IMG/VR virus record: IMGVR_UViG_3300042882_001412
Location: 1 to 25,114 of that record
Reading direction: 5' to 3' (one strand)
Length of the DNA: 25,114 bases
Source: a virus
How positions within the stretch are numbered: position 1 is the stretch's first letter; each line of letters opens with the position of its first letter. Shown in pieces: positions 5,687-11,409 of the stretch. The position numbers were made by a program, and so were the translations under genes. The notes under the pieces were generated by a model. It worked only from the letters and a program-made list of their open reading frames with translations. It searched no databases and was not told the origin of the DNA.

Positions 5687-6213
5687 AGATGTCAGGGACG
5701 GAGCAAGGGAAGAAAACCCGACAATATTTCCTGCGGTGCGAGAAGGAGTTGAAAAACACTCATGGAATTAATTTACTAGACAAGCCTTCACCTCAACTGA
5801 TTAGTGATGCGGTTATGGCAGTTTTCCGACCCACCAATGTTGACCCAACACTTATCTCAGGGGTCATTGCCAACAACATCGCTAAAACTTATCCGGCGCT
5901 AGCTCCTGCGATGGAAGAATCCAAAAAACATCTGACCGTCGAAGTCGAGGGAAAACTTCTCACGCCCACCGAACTCGGATTAATCTTAGAACAGCGCACT
6001 GGTGTTAAACACAGTGGCAGACGAGTTAATCAATTGTTAGCCGAGAATGGATTGCAAACTCCTAACCCCGCGGGGAAAGATCCGGCTTGGGTTCCAACTC
6101 CAGAGGGGAGTGCTTTTTCTAAACTGTTACTTGCAGCGCAGAAGGGCGTTAAGGATGCGACTAGACAACATTTGCAGTGGTTTGAATCTGTTGTAGATGT
6201 TTTGGCGGTTTAG
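5659..6213 (+). CDS. Antirepressor, C-terminal fragment
   Basis: The frame opens at ATG 5659 inside the endonuclease gene. Antirepressor homology begins at MSGTEQGKKTRQYFLRCEKE (from 5689), the direct continuation of the N-terminal fragment that ends at 4930. The rest (about 174 aa from 5689) contains a Glu/Lys-rich helix and a C-terminal DNA-binding-like region (LTPTELGLILEQRTGVKHS ... VNQLLAENGLQTPNPAGK), typical of the C-terminal domain of phage antirepressors. Translation of the separate piece could start at 5659 or 5689. The DNA shows no frameshift or internal stop, so selection may still act on it. A strong terminator follows at 6228. Confidence 0.7.
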   Translation: MENSQDKSLEMSGTEQGKKTRQYFLRCEKELKNTHGINLLDKPSPQLISDAVMAVFRPTNVDPTLISGVIANNIAKTYPALAPAMEESKKHLTVEVEGKLLTPTELGLILEQRTGVKHSGRRVNQLLAENGLQTPNPAGKDPAWVPTPEGSAFSKLLLAAQKGVKDATRQHLQWFESVVDVLAV

Positions 6214-6227
6214 AAGGTTGAAATAGC

Positions 6228-6259
6228 AAAAACCCCAGGGGTTGAGTCCTGGGGTTTTT
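6228..6259. terminator. Bidirectional rho-independent terminator
   Basis: A 12-bp stem (AAAAACCCCAGG with CCTGGGGTTTTT), 8-nt loop, with a T-run on one side and an A-run on the other. It separates the antirepressor transcript from the minus-strand small-gene array. Confidence 0.88.
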
Positions 6260-6276
6260 AAGGGTTATGGCGTGGT

Positions 6277-6447
6277 CTAACAGTATCCTTTCTCTCTCAA
6301 GTCTTGGATTTCATGAAATCCCCAGAATTGCTTAACAGGGATAAAACCATCTTTTGTTATTACCCGCACTTTTTTCTCGGTTTCAATAACCTCGACAACA
6401 ACATTTCCAAAAAACTCAAATCCAACCTTGATCCAGTTTGCGTTCAT
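6277..6447 (-). CDS. 56-aa hypothetical protein
   Basis: A short minus-strand frame starts at ATG 6447 with GGAG about 7 bases upstream and ends at TAG 6277-6279. The product begins MNANWIKVGFEFFGNVVVEV and ends REKGYC. It has alternating hydrophobic and charged residues, as in a small beta-barrel, and no recognised domain. It lies 20 bases downstream of the 83-aa gene on the same strand, and is the last gene before the terminator at 6228. Confidence 0.6.
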   Translation of the reverse strand: MNANWIKVGFEFFGNVVVEVIETEKKVRVITKDGFIPVKQFWGFHEIQDLREKGYC

Positions 6448-6467
6448 TTTTTGCTCCGTATAATTCG

Positions 6468-6719
6468 CTAACAGTCTGTTGACAATATCGTTCCGTGTTC
6501 CCTATTCTGTCTTTCCTTGTCTCGTCGTCTTTCGGCACATAACCGCTTCTGTTCGCGCCGATTTTCCTTTTGTTCTGGGGTTAAGTTGGCAAGGTAGCGT
6601 TTCCGCCGTTCCCTTGCCTTCTCCGTCCCCTCGTACTTCAGATCCCTGTCTTTACCCTTCTGGGTTGCCTTATACCGTTGTTGGGCTTCCCAGAGGGAGG
6701 GTTTCCATTCTTTGGTCAT
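6468..6719 (-). CDS. Small basic protein with charged YEATEKA-type motif
   Basis: This 83-aa, highly charged, helical protein has a start at 6719 that overlaps the upstream stop (ATGA), which sets the start. MTKEWKPSLWEAQQRYKATQ and KYEGTEKARERRKRY are shared in style with the 67-aa protein at 10017 (W..S.W.A..RY.AT and KYE.TEKA), so the two are paralogues. The C-terminal half is rich in Arg, Lys and Glu (RREQKRLCAERRRDKERQ). It is probably a small nucleic-acid-binding or coiled-coil protein; function unknown. Confidence 0.6.
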   Translation of the reverse strand: MTKEWKPSLWEAQQRYKATQKGKDRDLKYEGTEKARERRKRYLANLTPEQKENRREQKRLCAERRRDKERQNREHGTILSTDC

Positions 6720-6994
6720 GTGATAAACCACCAATATTTCTTAATTCCCGTGCTTTTCCCGTTGTTGGGACAATCCCCTTCACCCATAACGAGGTTTCCG
6801 TCATTGGTGGGATAACCGTCTTCAGTTTCCCCGACTATTGACAACATGGCTCTATTTAGTGTTTGGATTGAGCAAATAACGTCTTTTTCTTCTTTGAGTT
6901 TTTGGGCTAATTCTTTGGTAGAAACCCCGTCAATCCATCCGGGGTCGCTGTCAATTATCCCCTTGATTTTTGTTTTTAATTGTTCTATTTTCAT
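6716..6994 (-). CDS. 92-aa hypothetical protein, possible winged helix
   Basis: The start at 6994 has the strong Shine-Dalgarno AAAGGAGG 5 bases upstream. The product begins MKIEQLKTKIKGIIDSDPGW; the segment VSTKELAQKLKEEKDVICSIQTLNRAM resembles a helix-turn-helix. The C-terminal half has Gly/Asp-rich turns and ends KKYWWFIT. No family was recognised. Its stop overlaps the next gene's start by 4 bases, so the three genes 6994 to 6277 probably form one transcript. Confidence 0.62.
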   Translation of the reverse strand: MKIEQLKTKIKGIIDSDPGWIDGVSTKELAQKLKEEKDVICSIQTLNRAMLSIVGETEDGYPTNDGNLVMGEGDCPNNGKSTGIKKYWWFIT

Positions 6995-7027
6995 CTGTCC
7001 TCCTTTGTGCGTTTTGGTTTATTAAAT

Positions 7028-7054
7028 CCCTAGCCGTTTGGTGTTTGGCTAGGG
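7028..7054 (-). terminator. Hairpin between two minus-strand genes
   Basis: CCCTAGCC (7028-7035) pairs with GGCTAGGG (7047-7054) across an 11-nt loop. On the minus strand it is followed by ATTTAATAAA. It lies just after the 140-aa gene and before the 6994 gene, so it is a terminator or attenuator; the U-run is weak. Confidence 0.55.
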
Positions 7055-7064
7055 TGTGGGGTTG

Positions 7065-7487
7065 TTAGATTGGTCGCCCTCTTTCGTCTCGGAGGTAAGG
7101 CAAATCATTTTCTTGATTAGCTTTAACTTCTGTTTTAAAATTGTTCTCTTGCAACCACCGCCATAAAGCTCTCATTTCAGGTTTATTTTCATCTGTTAAG
7201 TCAAAATCACTTGTGATAGTTTGTCCATCACCTTTACATCCCCACAGGATTTGAATTTGCTCAAATGGTGCAATTACGTTTACTTTCAAACCGTTTTGTT
7301 TTTGCGCTCTGTAACGGTCAACACCTTGTTGATACGTCGCTTTCCCCGCTTTTTTAGGGTATTTAGTAGATAAGGAGATTGTCTTTGCTCCGGCACACAA
7401 AAAACATCTTCCGTTGGCAATATGAGAAAATTCTTTCAAAAATCCTTTAGCGTCACATCTTGGGCAGTCTATTTGTTGGCAGTTCAT
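7065..7487 (-). CDS. 140-aa protein with DnaJ-like cysteine pairs
   Basis: The start at 7487 has AAAGGA 8 bases upstream. The N-terminus has two CxxC pairs, CPRCDAKGF (8-16) and CFLCAGA (28-34), resembling half of a DnaJ-type zinc-binding region. The middle contains TYQQGVDRYRAQKQNG and the end is WLQENNFKTEVKANQENDL. It is read from a well-formed promoter at 7527-7555. A zinc-binding accessory protein of unknown function is the most that can be said. Confidence 0.6.
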   Translation of the reverse strand: MNCQQIDCPRCDAKGFLKEFSHIANGRCFLCAGAKTISLSTKYPKKAGKATYQQGVDRYRAQKQNGLKVNVIAPFEQIQILWGCKGDGQTITSDFDLTDENKPEMRALWRWLQENNFKTEVKANQENDLPYLRDERGRPI

Positions 7488-7526
7488 TGTTTCGTCCTTT
7501 GCTTTTGGGTGTTGTTCAATAATCTA

Positions 7527-7555
7527 AATATAGTAGACTTACGGCTATATGTCAA
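7527..7555 (-). promoter_or_regulatory. Sigma-70-type promoter of the 140-aa gene
   Basis: On the minus strand TTGACA (7555-7550), a 17-bp spacer and TATATT (7532-7527). The 24 bases ending with TTGACA (7573-7550) are identical to those at 8213-8190 and are AT-rich, like an UP element. The bases from TTGACA onward also resemble the plus-strand promoter at 8714. Confidence 0.75.
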
Positions 7556-7558
7556 CCC

Positions 7559-7762
7559 CTAAAATAAAATATTGTTTTTGCCTTTCCTGTGGCAAGTTCG
7601 GCACGTCGCAGGAGTTTTTGTTACGAGCCACTGAATCCGTCCACAGTGAAAACATTGACCCTTTCTATCGCCCCTCAACTCCTCTAACTTCTTCCTGTTC
7701 CGTTTGTTGTACTCAGTCCGGTTTTTTCTGCCCTTTTCTGAGTGGTTATAGTTGTCTGTCAT
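7559..7762 (-). CDS. 67-aa zinc-ribbon protein
   Basis: The start is taken at ATG 7762 because the open frame farther upstream runs through the terminator at 7807. The product is basic (MTDNYNHSEKGRKNRTEYNK...) with two CxxC pairs, CFHCG and CRTCH, 13 residues apart, forming a zinc ribbon or HNH-like knuckle. The stop codon lies in the AT-rich block immediately upstream of the next gene's -35. Function unknown; probably nucleic-acid binding. Confidence 0.58.
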   Translation of the reverse strand: MTDNYNHSEKGRKNRTEYNKRNRKKLEELRGDRKGQCFHCGRIQWLVTKTPATCRTCHRKGKNNILF

Positions 7763-7806
7763 GTTATTATGAGTTAGTGGTTTTCTGTGACAAGTTCGCC
7801 ACAAAG

Positions 7807-7832
7807 AAAGCCGGATCAATTGATCCGGCTTT
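7807..7832. terminator. 26-nt perfect palindrome terminator
   Basis: AAAGCCGGATCAA pairs perfectly with TTGATCCGGCTTT. On the minus strand it ends the 93-aa gene and continues with TTTCTTTG. Confidence 0.85.
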
Positions 7833-7850
7833 TGGTTTGTTGCCTGAAAA

Positions 7851-8132
7851 TTAAAGCCAATCAGACCCCAAATTAAGAGCCGAATCGACTACGGCACCCT
7901 CAGGGAGTTCTTCTATTCCCAGTTCTTTAGCCATAGCGTCTTCGTCAAGACACGCATATCGGGCGCATTTTTTAGCTAATTCATAAAAGTCTTCATGCAC
8001 CCAGTAGCCCCATTGACAGTCATACTGACCGCCAGAGATAAAACGATAGTGATTCTCTATCAATTTTTGTCTGTGATCTTCTAGTGAAACAAAAGCGTTT
8101 TCGATTTCCAATCCTTTGCTGTAGTCTTTCAT
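7851..8132 (-). CDS. 93-aa hypothetical protein
   Basis: The start is placed at ATG 8132. A longer frame beginning with TTG at 8195 is rejected because that TTGACA is the -35 of the promoter. The product begins MKDYSKGLEIENAFVSLEDH, has an aromatic middle (QYDCQWGYWVHEDFYELAKK) and an acidic C-terminus (EDAMAKELGIEELPEGAVV). No recognised family. It sits between its own promoter (8166-8195) and terminator (7807-7832), a self-contained cassette. Confidence 0.6.
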   Translation of the reverse strand: MKDYSKGLEIENAFVSLEDHRQKLIENHYRFISGGQYDCQWGYWVHEDFYELAKKCARYACLDEDAMAKELGIEELPEGAVVDSALNLGSDWL

Positions 8133-8165
8133 CTTGTTTGCTTGGTATTTTCTGTGACTTCCTAA

Positions 8166-8195
8166 ATAGTACACGGTGACAAGTTGTATTGTCAA
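8166..8195 (-). promoter_or_regulatory. Sigma-70-type promoter of the 93-aa gene
   Basis: Minus strand TTGACA (8195-8190), 18-bp spacer, TACTAT (8171-8166). The 24 bases 8213-8190 match 7573-7550 exactly. Confidence 0.68.
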
Positions 8196-8213
8196 CCCCT
8201 AAAATAAAATATT
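8190..8213 (-). repeat. 24-bp direct repeat shared by two promoters (second copy 7550-7573)
   Basis: Identical copies at 7550-7573 and 8190-8213 comprise an AT-rich stretch, four G residues and TTGACA when read on the minus strand. In the first copy it also encodes the last codons of the zinc-ribbon gene (ILF stop). Confidence 0.85.
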
Positions 8214-8222
8214 TTTTAGATT

Positions 8223-8255
8223 GACTGAACCCCTTGCTATGTAAGGAGTTCAGTC
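8223..8255. terminator. Terminator hairpin after the AT-hook gene
   Basis: GACTGAAC pairs with GTTCAGTC, extended by CCTT/AAGG after one mismatch. It lies 7 bases beyond the stop of the 97-aa gene in its direction of transcription, followed by AATCTAAAAAATATTTT. Confidence 0.72.
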
Positions 8256-8261
8256 TTTTGG

Positions 8262-8555
8262 TTAATCCTCAAATTTTGCCTTGAGAGCCAGCATAGCCTT
8301 TTTCTTCTTATGCCTTAAATAAGATTCGGCATCGGTCAATTTCCTGCCTGGAAAAATAGACGGTCTCCCTATAGGCTTAGGATCAGTTTTGGGATGAATC
8401 CTCGGTCTTCCCACGGGCTTAGGATCGGAGGTTTGGGACGCTCCGCAGGGGGTACAGCGCCATTTTTGCCGACCATCAGGACGCACCCCGTTCTTTTTCA
8501 TCCTATGCCCACACTTTGGACAGGACAGATGTTTTTCCGTGTTATCGTTGATCAT
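8262..8555 (-). CDS. 97-aa zinc-ribbon and AT-hook DNA-binding protein
   Basis: The N-terminus is a transposase-type zinc ribbon: CPKCGHRMKKNG (12-23) and WRCTPCGA (32-39). Two repeats follow, DPKPVGRPRIHP and DPKPIGRPSIFP, each containing a GRP core as in AT-hook minor-groove binders. The C-terminus is a basic helix (SYLRHKKKKAMLALKAKF). It is probably a small DNA-binding regulator or architectural protein. There is no transposase catalytic domain. An AGG Shine-Dalgarno lies about 7 bases before ATG 8555. Transcription probably begins at the extended -10 at 8623-8631. Confidence 0.65.
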   Translation of the reverse strand: MINDNTEKHLSCPKCGHRMKKNGVRPDGRQKWRCTPCGASQTSDPKPVGRPRIHPKTDPKPIGRPSIFPGRKLTDAESYLRHKKKKAMLALKAKFED

Positions 8556-8584
8556 CAGTAGCCTGTTATATAGGTTTGCTCAAG

Positions 8585-8631
8585 TCCCCAGATGTTTTGT
8601 CACATCGTGGGGATATTGCATTATTATATCA
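8585..8631 (-). promoter_or_regulatory. Extended -10 promoter and 5' hairpin of the AT-hook gene
   Basis: Minus-strand TGATATAAT (8631-8623) is an extended -10. Just downstream, TCCCCA/TGGGGA with GATG/CATC and a single bulge form a hairpin (8585-8613), which would stand at the 5' end of the mRNA. Confidence 0.5.
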
Positions 8632-8713
8632 TTTTATCTTGGTAGCGCGATCGCTTAAAATCCCTAGCAACAATCAGGGTTACAGCCAATTTAAAAATAA
8701 TTTTATAAAACGC

Positions 8714-8742
8714 TTGACATATCGTAGTAAGTAGATTATAGT
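8714..8742 (+). promoter_or_regulatory. Strong sigma-70-type promoter of the LPD29 gene
   Basis: TTGACA (8714-8719), 17-bp spacer, TATAGT (8737-8742), about 30 bases before the GTG start. The spacer carries a GTAGTAAGTAG near-repeat that may be an operator. It is divergent from the AT-hook gene; a HIP1 site lies between (8647-8654). Confidence 0.8.
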
Positions 8743-8773
8743 TGTATTAACAACACGCAAAGGACTCAAGACA

Positions 8774-9958
8774 GTGGACATCAAAGATATCGCTAAAGAA
8801 ATCCGTGTAATTCTTGCCAACAGCTTCTACAAAACCAAATTCTCAGTTAAGATTAGTCGATTCAGTCAAGGATCATCAGCCGATATTACCTGGACTGATG
8901 GCCCCACAGAAAAACAGGTTAATGAATTAGTTGGTTATTTTGGAGACACCCGATCTAAATTCATAAATACAACCCGCCTACATAGCGCGACACTGATTAA
9001 CGGGGCGATCGCAAAATGGAAAGAGTTTCACCCTAGCCAAGCTCATTTAACCTTAAATTGTGTAGCATCTGGACTTGATCATTATGCAGCCTTTGATATT
9101 ACCGAGTTTGGTTCCAACAACCCTGATTTACCTCTCTATGAACAATCCATCTATGAGATTGTTCGCCATTCAATTCTTGATGAAACGGGTATCCGTGTTA
9201 CTGGTGATTTAATCTCTAATGAAGAATTGGTCAAACTCAATGAGTTAACCGAACCCGAAACCGAAACTCAAGAAACCATCACCCCTATTAAAATCAACTC
9301 ACTCGCTGAACCGATTTATATTCAAGGAAATTACCCATCTTTAAACAAGTGCAATACAATTCAGCAATACATTCGGCAGGAAGACAATAATCGCACATTA
9401 ACCCAGATAAGTAAGATAGTTGAACTTTCGTCAAAGGATTATCGTGAGTTCCTTCAAAACTTATTACAGCCCCACGAATGGCTCAATGGGGAAGGTGGGA
9501 GTGACAGTTTTTATAAGTCACCGCACGGCGATAATTCAATAGCACTGATTAACGATAAAATTGAATTAAAAAAATGGTTAGCTGAACGCTACACAATTGC
9601 ATTGTTAGTCACCAATGGATCTGAGTACATTCTAGTTGACCCTCAAGGATATCGTTATGCCCGATACGTTGGCTTTGGTGTTGAGATGACACTTGACGAT
9701 ATTCTAAAGCTCTCGGAAGGGACAACTACCGAACCTGAATTAGAAATAGCCGCGCCCGAACCCGAATCCAATCTAGTCCCATTCAAAAAACCAGTCCCTA
9801 GTTCAACACCCACGCCCGCACAAAACCCCCAAAGTTCAGAGGATGTATTTTTTATCCAGACATACGAAGCATGGGTCAAGAAGCTGATGACAAAAGGGGA
9901 ACTCAATAAGATTAAGAGCTTTGATGATTGGTATGCGATCGCATCTCAAGTCCTTTAA
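8774..9958 (+). CDS. LPD29-domain-like protein
   Basis: This 394-aa protein uses GTG as start with AAAGGA about 10 bases upstream. Residues 1-60, especially KFSVKISRFSQGSSADITWT followed by DGPTEKQVNELVGYF, resemble Large Polyvalent Protein associated Domain 29, a module of unknown activity in proteins of phages and mobile elements. Residues ~160-300 form a second unassigned region (YIRQEDNNRTLTQ, LLQPHEWLNGEG). A Pro/Glu-rich linker (~315-360) leads to a short C-terminal helix domain ending FDDWYAIASQVL. It has its own strong promoter and a terminator at 9968. A host-takeover or DNA-related role is likely, but the evidence is only contextual. Confidence 0.6.
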   Translation: MDIKDIAKEIRVILANSFYKTKFSVKISRFSQGSSADITWTDGPTEKQVNELVGYFGDTRSKFINTTRLHSATLINGAIAKWKEFHPSQAHLTLNCVASGLDHYAAFDITEFGSNNPDLPLYEQSIYEIVRHSILDETGIRVTGDLISNEELVKLNELTEPETETQETITPIKINSLAEPIYIQGNYPSLNKCNTIQQYIRQEDNNRTLTQISKIVELSSKDYREFLQNLLQPHEWLNGEGGSDSFYKSPHGDNSIALINDKIELKKWLAERYTIALLVTNGSEYILVDPQGYRYARYVGFGVEMTLDDILKLSEGTTTEPELEIAAPEPESNLVPFKKPVPSSTPTPAQNPQSSEDVFFIQTYEAWVKKLMTKGELNKIKSFDDWYAIASQVL

Positions 9959-9967
9959 TTAAACAAT

Positions 9968-9994
9968 CCCCTAGTTATCACAGCTAGGGGTTTT
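9968..9994 (+). terminator. Rho-independent terminator after the LPD29 gene
   Basis: CCCCTAG (9968-9974) pairs with CTAGGGG (9984-9990), followed by TTTT. Confidence 0.8.
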
Positions 9995-10016
9995 AGAACA
10001 ATATAACGGGGTAATT

Positions 10017-10220
10017 ATGACTGATTGGAGTGAGTCTCAATGGCAAGCGCACAAACGCTACGAAGCCACCGAGAAGGCAAAAAAAAGACAGGCTAAATAT
10101 GAATCCACCGAGAAGGCAAAGAAAAGACAGGCTAAATATGAATCCACCGAGGAAGCTAAAGAAAAGCGACGGGTAAGGCAACGGCTTTACCTTCTCAGGA
10201 AAAAGGGATTAGCAGAATAA
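10017..10220 (+). CDS. 67-aa protein with 13-residue tandem repeats
   Basis: GGGG lies 6 bases before ATG 10017. After MTDWSESQWQAHKRYE the protein contains two near-identical units of 13 residues (S/A-TEKAKKRQAKYE) and a third degenerate one (STEEAKEKR...). The 39-bp DNA units are 10065-10103, 10104-10142 and 10143-10181. The protein is strongly helical and charged. It is a paralogue of the 83-aa protein encoded at 6468-6719 on the other strand. No function recognised. Confidence 0.65.
   Translation: MTDWSESQWQAHKRYEATEKAKKRQAKYESTEKAKKRQAKYESTEEAKEKRRVRQRLYLLRKKGLAE
10065..10181 (+). repeat. Tandem 39-bp repeats inside the 67-aa gene
   Basis: Three in-frame units of 39 bp. The first two are nearly identical (a few substitutions); the third is degenerate. 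The period of 13 codons keeps the frame, so copy number could change without loss of the protein. Confidence 0.85.
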
Positions 10221-10222
10221 AT

Positions 10223-10260
10223 AATTATCCCGATCATTTGTAGTGATCGGGATAATTTTT
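10223..10260. terminator. Shared terminator between convergent genes
   Basis: A 14-bp perfect stem (AATTATCCCGATCA 10223-10236 with 10244-10257), 7-nt loop, T-run on the plus strand and A-rich on the other. The minus-strand gene ends at 10261, immediately next to it. Confidence 0.88.
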
Positions 10261-10497
10261 CTACGCACTTAATACGATTGCAGCCGGATAAATTGCCATG
10301 TAATCGTTTTCACCTAAGCTGATTTTCTGTTGCTCAACTAAAGTAAAAATTGCAAACCAGAATACTTTTTCACTCAATCCCAAATCTTTCTGAGCTTTGG
10401 AGGGATAGGTAAATACTGCCCTCTTTCCTAGGAATTGAGGGATTAACCATTTTTCCACAATGGTGCTCGCATTCTCTAGTTCTTGAGTATTAATCAT
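10261..10497 (-). CDS. 78-aa hypothetical protein
   Basis: This small protein (MINTQELENASTIVEKWLIP... QKDLGLSEKVFWFAIFTLVE... YPAAIVLSA) has a plausible winged-helix order of helices and a hydrophobic C-terminus, but no recognised family. ATG 10497 lies in an AT-rich divergent promoter region shared with the gene at 10563. It ends right at the shared terminator. Confidence 0.55.
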   Translation of the reverse strand: MINTQELENASTIVEKWLIPQFLGKRAVFTYPSKAQKDLGLSEKVFWFAIFTLVEQQKISLGENDYMAIYPAAIVLSA

Positions 10498-10529
10498 AAT
10501 TTAATCAGCACAAAACTATTGTTTTATTA

Positions 10530-10535
10530 TATAAT
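10530..10535 (+). promoter_or_regulatory. Candidate -10 in the divergent AT-rich region
   Basis: TATAAT at 10530-10535 in a nearly palindromic ATTATATAATATA stretch could serve both divergent genes. No convincing -35 is visible. Confidence 0.4.
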
Positions 10536-10562
10536 ATAAACAGTTCTAAATGCTAACAAAAT

Positions 10563-10919
10563 ATGGCGATCGCAACGAACCTAAACCAAAGAATTGAAGG
10601 GCAAAAACTTCTATTCACGGCTGCCACTGATACTATGATTATCGGGGGAATAGTTAGCAATCTTTCTGTAACGGATGCCTATTTTAGCTTAAAACCTTTT
10701 ATGGTTAATGCTAAGATAGATCGGGGTTTTCCATTCCAACTTCAAACCAAGTTACTCGCTCCTGCATTAACAGAGGTTAAGGCTTTTGCTGCTGATGCTC
10801 CTATTAATTTATTGTGGGATTCTAGCGATGGTTGGAACTCGGAAGTTTTAGAAAATTGGAACGGTTCAATCCCTAACTTTATTCCTGTATTGTTGAATAT
10901 AACTATAGCGGAGATTTAA
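10563..10919 (+). CDS. 118-aa hypothetical protein, possibly structural
   Basis: The product begins MAIATNLNQRIEGQKLLFTA and is rich in small and beta-forming residues (IIGGIVSNLSVTDAYFSLKP). It ends NIT-IAEI. A HIP1 octamer forms its first codons (ATGGCGATCGC). It is followed 4 bases later by the 161-aa gene and then the GH10-like gene, all in one direction, so they probably form a module of virion or surface proteins. No family recognised. Confidence 0.55.
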   Translation: MAIATNLNQRIEGQKLLFTAATDTMIIGGIVSNLSVTDAYFSLKPFMVNAKIDRGFPFQLQTKLLAPALTEVKAFAADAPINLLWDSSDGWNSEVLENWNGSIPNFIPVLLNITIAEI

Positions 10920-10923
10920 GATA

Positions 10924-11409
10924 ATGGTTTGGATGGGTTCAAAGGCGAATATAGCCACAATCACGGCTTTAAGTGTTACTGATTTAGAAGATGGAATTGT
11001 CTTCTATGCTTCTGCCGAAAAAACCTGGTTAGCATTAGCTAAAACCGACACGACTTCAACAGCAAATAGTAAAAGTTGCTACACTGCCACAGGGGGCGGT
11101 AGATGGTTTATATCCAGAGATTCTACGGTTGTCGCCACTACCACGCCAACGGGGGCGGCTGCGATTGGAACCCGTTGGATATATCAAGAGAATGGGGCGG
11201 TCAATAACTATGATTCAGTCCTAACCTATGTCTACAACGGCACGGCGTGGGTTGAGACAGATGCCAGAATGCGCGTACACACTAACACCCCGGCAAGTGT
11301 TTCTAAGACCCCCAATAGTGCGAGAGAGACCTGGCTTGATACTTCTACTGGGCTGATGTATGTTGCCTTTTCCGGTGGGTGGGTTTGGGCTGGAGCCAGT
11401 AATGCTTAA
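10924..11409 (+). CDS. 161-aa hypothetical protein, fibre-like composition
   Basis: GGAG lies 9 bases before ATG 10924, inside the end of the previous gene. The protein is rich in Thr, Ser, Ala and Gly with Trp-containing beta repeats (GTRWIYQENGAVNNYDSV; YVYNGTAWVETDA; TWLDTSTGLMYVAFSGGWVW). This pattern is common in phage fibre or adsorption proteins, but no domain is certain. Its stop overlaps the start of the GH10-like gene by 8 bases, so the two are likely expressed together. Confidence 0.55.
   Translation: MVWMGSKANIATITALSVTDLEDGIVFYASAEKTWLALAKTDTTSTANSKSCYTATGGGRWFISRDSTVVATTTPTGAAAIGTRWIYQENGAVNNYDSVLTYVYNGTAWVETDARMRVHTNTPASVSKTPNSARETWLDTSTGLMYVAFSGGWVWAGASNA

Larger units (their letters stand above)
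4931..5688 (+). mobile_element. GIY-YIG homing-endonuclease insertion in the antirepressor gene
   Basis: The boundaries are inferred from antirepressor continuity: codon 81 ends at 4930 and MSGTEQGK starts at 5689. The 758-bp segment is almost entirely the endonuclease gene (4985-5686), leaving 54 bases upstream and 2 downstream. That is too little for a normal group I or group II intron core outside the ORF. The segment begins with a perfect 12-bp hairpin. The bases before the junction (TAGGGATT, 4923-4930) are complementary to AATCCCTA near the other end (5678-5685). The exact ends are uncertain by a few bases. Confidence 0.65.

Noticed and set aside
4931-5688. Group I intron or intein as the nature of the antirepressor insertion
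   Set aside because: Only 56 bases lie outside the endonuclease ORF and no conserved intron core (P7-type R/S boxes) or domain V was seen. An intein is excluded because the left exon frame stops at 4957 and the insertion length is not a multiple of three. A cryptic intron overlapping the ORF is not fully excluded.
6479-6841. Plus-strand open frame of about 120 codons
   Set aside because: It is antisense to two minus-strand genes joined by an ATGA overlap, each with coding-like composition.
7549-7854. Plus-strand open frame of about 100 codons with several cysteines
   Set aside because: It is antisense to the minus-strand zinc-ribbon gene, which has complementary Cys codons, and it crosses a terminator; it has no ribosome site.
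8133-8195. Longer N-terminus for the 93-aa protein, starting with TTG at 8195
   Set aside because: The TTGACA is the -35 of a promoter with TACTAT 18 bp downstream, and the added region shows no coding conservation with its internal ATG-started neighbours.
8262-8555. IS1-type transposase gene
   Set aside because: Only the zinc ribbon resembles InsA-type proteins; there is no catalytic domain, no terminal inverted repeats and no target duplication.
10065-10181. CRISPR array
   Set aside because: The repeated 39-bp units are contiguous, without spacers, and in-frame within a protein gene.
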